In this document: in pieces, positions 6,364 to 10,404 of the stretch
Layout of the letters: each line of letters starts with the position of its first letter
Position numbering within the stretch: the first letter of the stretch is position 1
Assembly (NCBI GenBank): GCA_030612905.1
Contig: JAUWNA010000039.1
Span: 1-10,404 of the forward strand
Origin: Promethearchaeota archaeon
Lineage (GTDB): Archaea; Asgardarchaeota; Lokiarchaeia; Sigyniarchaeales; SOKP01
DNA length: 10,404 nucleotides
Direction of reading: 5' to 3'
The notes under the pieces: model-generated
Databases searched by the model: none
What the model saw: only the letters and a program-made list of their open reading frames with translations
What the model was told of the DNA's origin: nothing
Position numbers and translations under genes: made by a program

Positions 6364-7668
6364 ATGAACGACAAACAAAACTTCATCTCAAAAATGAAAG
6401 GTAAGACTATTCGCGTCTTTTGGTATTTCTTTACCAAAGTTCCAAAATTAAAAACTACATTATTTCGGTTTTACGCGTGGCGGATCTTCGAAATTGTTCC
6501 TTATTTTAAGAAATTGATATATAAATTTTACGATAAATTTTGGTATATTGAGTTATTGATTGATAATAAAGATTTTGATCCCTCTAATTATCAGATCGAT
6601 AAATATAGCCTAGAAATTAGCAGGATAAAATTCGCTATACACATTAGACAAACATCGTTAAAACATTTGTCAAATATTGATTCTAATTGGGATTTCTCCG
6701 AAAATTTAACCAATATTAAGGATACTAATGAATACATTCTACTTGAAAACCATTTCCTCAAAAAATTAAGATGGAAAGACATCGATGTATATAGCGATTT
6801 TGTCAAAGTCTTATCAACTAACAAAAAAGTTTCGGGCTGTTCCAACGAGGTCGAATTTTTAAAGTATCTGGATTCTTTAGATGAAATATTCCAGAACTTC
6901 GATCGGATTGATATTAATAAAGATATCGCTAAAATTAAAGTCGGAATTGATAGAAATGGAAGATTTCTTGTATTTGACGGGCTGTTTATAGTCTCTCTTC
7001 TAAAACTTTCGGACTTTAAAACAGCTCCAGTTGAAGTAATCAATAGGCACCCTTTATGGATTAAATTTAGCAGTGATTTTTTAAAATTTCAATCCGTTCA
7101 CGGCGAACTTTATCAACCACTAATACATCCCGATTTAAGTTTCGAGTCCTCGTACACAGACCAAAGATTCTTAATTATACAAGAGAACCTTGCTATTAAT
7201 AATGGAACTCTACTAGATATTGGGGCCAATCTCGCCTACTTTTGCCATAAATTCGAGGACCTAGGATTTAACTGCTATGCCGTTGAAATTCGGCCGAGTA
7301 ATGTTCATTACATGAAGAAATTAAGAGATATTGAAGGAAAAAAATTCAAAATAATTAACAAATCGATTTTTGATTTGAAAGAAAAACTCGATTTTGATAT
7401 CGTACTTGCTCTCAACATATTTCATCACTTCTTAAGGGAAAAAGAACTCTATCAGAATCTAATTGCATTTTTAGGCCGTTTGAAATTAAAGACGATGTAT
7501 TTCCAACCACACGATCCTAGCGAGAATATAATGCGCAACGCCTACGTGAACTACGATAACGAACAGTTTGTCAGGTTTATAATTAAAAATTCGTGTTTGA
7601 ATAAATTTGAACTAATTAATAAACAATCTGACGGAAGAAGTAGACCAATATATAAGATTTTCAAATAA
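6364..7668 (+). CDS. Two-domain protein: degenerate ParB-like domain plus class I SAM methyltransferase domain
   Basis: This 434-residue protein has three parts. Residues 11-61 are extremely aromatic and basic (18 Phe/Tyr/Trp and 12 Lys/Arg) with no clear transmembrane helix, suggesting a peripheral membrane contact. Residues about 130-235 resemble the ParB-like domains found with sugar-tailoring enzymes: IKVGIDRNGRFLVFDG (191-206) and PVEVINRHPLW (222-232), but DG-x-HR is replaced by DGLFIV. Residues about 265-434 form a Rossmann methyltransferase: motif I LLDIGANLAYF (283-293, with Ala where a third Gly is usual), acidic E308 in YAVEIR, D345 (DFDIVLAL) and NIFHHFL (351-357). The enzyme would methylate a sugar or related acceptor using SAM; the acceptor is unknown. 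It is the last gene of the operon, has no ribosome binding site, and overlaps the opposing AlkP gene by 8 bp. The methyltransferase domain is secure; the ParB-like call is moderate. Confidence 0.75.
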   Translation: MNDKQNFISKMKGKTIRVFWYFFTKVPKLKTTLFRFYAWRIFEIVPYFKKLIYKFYDKFWYIELLIDNKDFDPSNYQIDKYSLEISRIKFAIHIRQTSLKHLSNIDSNWDFSENLTNIKDTNEYILLENHFLKKLRWKDIDVYSDFVKVLSTNKKVSGCSNEVEFLKYLDSLDEIFQNFDRIDINKDIAKIKVGIDRNGRFLVFDGLFIVSLLKLSDFKTAPVEVINRHPLWIKFSSDFLKFQSVHGELYQPLIHPDLSFESSYTDQRFLIIQENLAINNGTLLDIGANLAYFCHKFEDLGFNCYAVEIRPSNVHYMKKLRDIEGKKFKIINKSIFDLKEKLDFDIVLALNIFHHFLREKELYQNLIAFLGRLKLKTMYFQPHDPSENIMRNAYVNYDNEQFVRFIIKNSCLNKFELINKQSDGRSRPIYKIFK

Positions 7669-9010
7669 CTTCTGTTTTTTCTTTAAATACTTCTTTTAGA
7701 ACTCTTCCGTCAATGTCAGAAGGTATTGGTTGGCTACATAACGCTAAAATCGTTGGTGTAACGTCGTATGGGGTTATTTCCTTAATTCTAAACCCCTCTT
7801 TAATGTGAGGTCCATTAAATATAAAAACACCGTTGTCCTCAGAATGCGAACCCGTGTGTCCGGGGTTAAAATCGATGATAGACTCTAAACTCACGGTTTT
7901 CTTATTTGGTAAATTAACTTTTAAACTTTTATTATCTCCAAAAACATCGTTTATTCTAATTATTAACTTCTTTTCGTAAGATTTGATTGTAAAAAGTTCA
8001 ACTCCTTCGCATCTAATCGCCTCAATTGCGTATTCGAAATCTCTTAGCGAACCTAGTGAGTCAGGCCTTAAACGAAAAATTACGCTTTCCGTCATGTAGA
8101 TACCGTAAACGTCGTAATAAAAACCAAGTTCTCTTAATAGATTTAAAATATTGATCGCTCGATAACTTCTTTGATTTTTTTTTTCCTTTATTTCAAATCC
8201 ATGATCAGAGCAGATAATCAAATGAAAGTTGTTCTTCTTAGCATAGCTATTCACCTTCCCCACGAATTTATCGATAATTCTATACGTATTAGGAACAACC
8301 TCAGAATATTTCGATTCATCCCCTTTTTTTCTCCAATATATATGACCAAGGGTATCAAACGAATAATCAAAAAATACAGAAAAATCCAAGGAATATTTTT
8401 TTAATAATTTGTAATATAAATTTGTATGAATTATTAATTCTGTTTCTTTTAAAAGATGCATCCTCTCTTCCAAACCTCTTTTAAAAACTAATAAAAAACC
8501 TCTTTTTATTATTTTAACAAGCTGCATTAGTGGGAAACCAAATCTCACAAGTTTCCAAAAAAGTTTAACCATAAAAGATATCGAATACTTCTCTGATCGT
8601 GCTTTTATATCTAATTCACCAATAAAATTTAGGCTTTGAGGATAAGTACTTTTCTCTAAAAGTAAGGGGTTAGGTATGCAAAAACCGTCAAATTTTTTAG
8701 CAGACCAAACACTCAACGGTCTATAAACGCCGATTCTGAAGCCTTTTTCGTGTAATAAATCCCATATTTGATCAGTTTTTAAATCTTCTTCTTTAGAATA
8801 AAAATCTCTTATTCCATGCTTTTCTACTTTTTTTCCGGTAAAAATAGAGCAGAAAATTTTCGGAGAACTTAAAAACCCTTCTGCTCTCAAAACAGTGGAA
8901 ACCCCCGTATCGATGATTTTTCGAAAATTTTTAAGTTGTTTGACAGCAAGGAGCTCATCAATCATATTCCAACTGAGTCCATCCAAAGCTAAGAAAATAA
9001 CTTTTTCCAT
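7661..9010 (-). CDS. Alkaline phosphatase superfamily phosphohydrolase/phosphodiesterase (PF01663-type)
   Basis: The 449-residue product belongs to the type I phosphodiesterase/nucleotide pyrophosphatase branch of the alkaline phosphatase superfamily, two-metal enzymes cleaving phosphoester bonds. The full metal set is visible: D10 (LALDG), a likely nucleophile Ser 49 (or 48) in LSSPKIFCSIFTGK, HGI (65-67), D219 and H223 (FDTLGH), D269 and H270 (SDHGF), and H389 (HTGSHSEDNGVFI). The C-terminus has the usual TPYDVTPTIL and DIDGRVL. There is no signal peptide or membrane segment, so it should be cytoplasmic, unlike secreted relatives. A hydrophobic/basic insert (about 135-180) probably forms the cap that sets substrate choice. 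It is a single-gene unit, facing the methyltransferase (8-bp overlap) and divergent from the flippase. ATG 9010 has no Shine-Dalgarno but a TATA-like run about 36 bp upstream. Substrate unknown; a phosphorylated glycan intermediate is a guess. Confidence 0.87.
   Translation of the reverse strand: MEKVIFLALDGLSWNMIDELLAVKQLKNFRKIIDTGVSTVLRAEGFLSSPKIFCSIFTGKKVEKHGIRDFYSKEEDLKTDQIWDLLHEKGFRIGVYRPLSVWSAKKFDGFCIPNPLLLEKSTYPQSLNFIGELDIKARSEKYSISFMVKLFWKLVRFGFPLMQLVKIIKRGFLLVFKRGLEERMHLLKETELIIHTNLYYKLLKKYSLDFSVFFDYSFDTLGHIYWRKKGDESKYSEVVPNTYRIIDKFVGKVNSYAKKNNFHLIICSDHGFEIKEKKNQRSYRAINILNLLRELGFYYDVYGIYMTESVIFRLRPDSLGSLRDFEYAIEAIRCEGVELFTIKSYEKKLIIRINDVFGDNKSLKVNLPNKKTVSLESIIDFNPGHTGSHSEDNGVFIFNGPHIKEGFRIKEITPYDVTPTILALCSQPIPSDIDGRVLKEVFKEKTEVI
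7675..7684 (+). terminator. Possible oligo-T terminator of the glycosyltransferase operon
   Basis: Seven bases after the methyltransferase stop, the plus strand reads TTTTTTCTTT. Archaeal RNA polymerase often stops at such U-rich tracts without a hairpin. The tract lies inside the 3' end of the opposing AlkP gene, so its sequence also encodes protein on the other strand; evidence is weak. Confidence 0.3.
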
Positions 9011-9172
9011 TACAATTAAATGAATTAACTACTTCTGATAAAATTTATTAAAAATACCTTTTTTATTGAACCTAATCAAGACATATAATAAGAATTGTTT
9101 AATTACATGTTATTTTTACTTTAATAAACTGTTCATAACGATTGAATAATTTCTTTTACTTAAGGATAATGG
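9011..9172. promoter_or_regulatory. Divergent promoter region between the AlkP-type hydrolase and flippase genes
   Basis: This 162-bp AT-rich gap carries no gene. Toward the hydrolase, the minus strand reads TTTTTAATAAATTTTATC centred near 9046, about 36 bp before ATG 9010, fitting a TATA box with a near-leaderless transcript. Toward the flippase, ACATATAATAAG (9081-9092) and ACTTTAATAAAC (9118-9129) are TATA-like; the second would give a leader of roughly 20 nt that contains the AAGGA element. Which is used cannot be decided by eye. Confidence 0.4.
9162..9167 (+). promoter_or_regulatory. Shine-Dalgarno-like AAGGAT before the flippase gene
   Basis: AAGGAT ends 5 nt before ATG 9173, a good spacing. 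A second in-frame ATG at 9182 follows GAGG (9175-9178) at only 3 nt, which is short, so 9173 is preferred. ATG 9169 is in another frame and stops after eight codons. Confidence 0.45.
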
Positions 9173-10404
9173 ATGAGGAATATGAAAGATTCTGAGAAAG
9201 TCGGAATTATTAGCAAAGATCATAGAAAATTTGCTAAAAGTGCATTCTACTCTTTATTCAACAGTTATGGAATTTTTGTCTTTCAAATAATTATTTCTTT
9301 TCTAATGGCGAGATTAATTTCGCAAGAATCATGGGGTTTTTTGCTTTTAGCAATGTCATATATTAGTATTGTTTCGTTAATATTATCTTTTTTTCCTCCA
9401 GCTCTAACTTTTTCATTAAATTATTATATTCCAAGATATATTGCTTTGAATCAAAATAATAAATTAAAAAGGATGATAAAAGCAGGATTTTATCTTAAAA
9501 CAATATTTGCATTAGTTATTTTCTTCATAAGTATTATTATATTTTTTATATTGGAACCCCTTTTTACTCCATATTTATTAGGTTACACTCACCTTTTATT
9601 CCTTTTATCACCACTTATTCTTATAAATGGCTTAAGTACCTTATTAGATTCTATCTACCAAGGTTTTTTTAAATATAAACTAATCTTACTCTTAACTATA
9701 ATAAAATTTTCTTTTTATATTTCGGCTCTTATAATATGTTTAATATCTGGAAAAACTAATCTTGAATTAATTGCGTTAATAAATTTATTATCATACTTAA
9801 TTCCATTTTTAATTAGCTGTCTAATTTTCATTAAAATTTATTTAAATATTAAACCTACTGAAGAACCAAAAGACTCTTTTAAAAAGGTTCTTTCAAAATT
9901 CACAAAATATGGAACTCCTTTAAGCATTAGTGTATTCTTAAATGAAACTTGGAAACAACTTCAGATTCCTATAATAAGTGGGTATGAACCCTTAAGTACA
10001 ATAACTGGTTTTACTATCTCAAAATATTATTCTCATATATCTCTAACTGCTGCATCCTCTTTTTCCAACCCATTAATCACATCCTTTTCCAGTTTAGATG
10101 TTAAAAATGAACACACCCAAATTGTTCAAATATATAACATGACCTTTAAGTATTCTTTATTTTTGATGTTATTAATTTCAGGGGGTTTATACATTTTAGC
10201 TGATTTTTTTCTAATATTTGTTTATGGAGAATCATACTTAATCTATTCAACAATCGTTAAATTATACTTAATATCGATTATTTTTACAGTTTTAGGAAAT
10301 ATCTTTGTACCATTATTAAATGCAAAAAACAAAATTAAAATTCTGCCGATATTAACAAGTATTAATTTATTGATAATGATACCCTCATTCTTTATTGGAC
10401 TTGT
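9173..10404 (+). CDS. Wzx/MOP-superfamily polysaccharide flippase (3' end beyond window)
   Basis: An uninterrupted frame of 410 codons runs from ATG 9173 (or 9182) to the window edge. The product is highly hydrophobic, with about ten visible membrane segments, typical of Wzx-like flippases of the polysaccharide transporter/MOP family that move lipid-linked oligosaccharides across the cytoplasmic membrane. The N-terminus matches the family: a short charged head, then KSAFYSLFNSYGIFVFQ, FLMARLISQESWGFLLLA (like the usual LaR-x-lg-x-eeyG) and a second helix ending with proline and aromatic residues. A cytoplasmic loop near residues 220-240 (KPTEEPKDSFKK) precedes YGTPLSISVFLNETWKQLQIPIISGY, the start of the second half. 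Wzx proteins usually have 400-500 residues and 12-14 helices, so only the end is missing. The gene is much poorer in CpG than the rest of the window. Substrate unknown, presumably the glycan made by this locus. Confidence 0.85.
   Translation, partial: MRNMKDSEKVGIISKDHRKFAKSAFYSLFNSYGIFVFQIIISFLMARLISQESWGFLLLAMSYISIVSLILSFFPPALTFSLNYYIPRYIALNQNNKLKRMIKAGFYLKTIFALVIFFISIIIFFILEPLFTPYLLGYTHLLFLLSPLILINGLSTLLDSIYQGFFKYKLILLLTIIKFSFYISALIICLISGKTNLELIALINLLSYLIPFLISCLIFIKIYLNIKPTEEPKDSFKKVLSKFTKYGTPLSISVFLNETWKQLQIPIISGYEPLSTITGFTISKYYSHISLTAASSFSNPLITSFSSLDVKNEHTQIVQIYNMTFKYSLFLMLLISGGLYILADFFLIFVYGESYLIYSTIVKLYLISIIFTVLGNIFVPLLNAKNKIKILPILTSINLLIMIPSFFIGL

Noticed and set aside
6591..7043. A 150-codon open frame on the minus strand inside the methyltransferase gene
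   Set aside because: It lies wholly within a well-supported gene on the other strand, has no recognisable motif or start signal, and its Ser/Ile/Leu-rich composition is that of a reverse-strand shadow.
8171..8404. Short plus-strand frame opposite the hydrolase gene
   Set aside because: It overlaps the hydrolase SDHGF catalytic region on the other strand and has no independent coding evidence; the same holds for the short frames at 3117-3426, 4696-4938, 5491-5715 and 5694-5885.
1..10404. CRISPR array, insertion sequence, tRNA/rRNA genes or attachment-site repeats
   Set aside because: Reading both strands showed no regularly spaced repeats, no transposase-like frame with terminal inverted repeats, and no cloverleaf or rRNA-like conserved stretch.

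Overview
This AT-rich window encodes part of a surface-glycan or protein-glycosylation locus. It holds nucleotide-sugar enzymes, glycosyltransferases, a methyltransferase-type tailoring protein, an alkaline-phosphatase-superfamily hydrolase and a Wzx-type lipid-linked-oligosaccharide flippase. The host is most likely an archaeon. Several starts have no Shine-Dalgarno sequence but have AT-rich TATA-like elements upstream, others have a purine-rich ribosome binding site, the glycan genes are of kinds common in archaeal genomes, and the genetic code is standard (TGA and TAA both act as stops). This is an inference; no rRNA or other phylogenetic marker is present, and no finer taxonomy is justified.

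Layout. (1) 1-164: the 3' end of a gene whose C-terminus resembles family-2 glycosyltransferases. (2) 262-1332 (+): a non-hydrolysing UDP-GlcNAc 2-epimerase of the WecB/WbjD type. (3) 3663 to 1353 (-): a two-gene operon, first an extended-SDR sugar epimerase/dehydratase fused to an RmlC-like cupin, then an RmlD-like NDP-sugar reductase ending 20 bp from the epimerase stop. (4) 3664-3916: an AT-rich divergent promoter region. (5) 3917-7668 (+): a tight operon of two GT4 glycosyltransferases and a two-domain protein with a degenerate ParB-like domain followed by a SAM methyltransferase domain. (6) 9010 to 7661 (-): an AlkP-superfamily phosphohydrolase that overlaps the methyltransferase tail to tail by 8 bp. 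(7) 9011-9172: a second divergent promoter region. (8) 9173 to beyond 10404 (+): a large multi-spanning flippase, open at the window end.

How the genes could work together (inference). The epimerase, RmlD-like reductase and SDR-cupin fusion would make one or more activated deoxy or N-acetyl-deoxy sugars. The glycosyltransferases would assemble them on a lipid carrier at the cytoplasmic face, the methyltransferase-type protein and perhaps the AlkP hydrolase would modify the glycan or its intermediates, and the Wzx-like protein would flip the product outward. No UDP-GlcNAc 4,6-dehydratase, initiating phosphoglycosyltransferase, oligosaccharyltransferase or polymerase is visible; if they exist they lie outside the window.

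The most unusual points are the methyltransferase fused to a ParB-like domain that has lost its DGxHR signature and carries an extremely aromatic and basic N-terminus, the SDR-cupin fusion whose cupin lacks the expected RmlC tyrosine, and a sharp drop in CpG content at the flippase gene that suggests a different origin for it.
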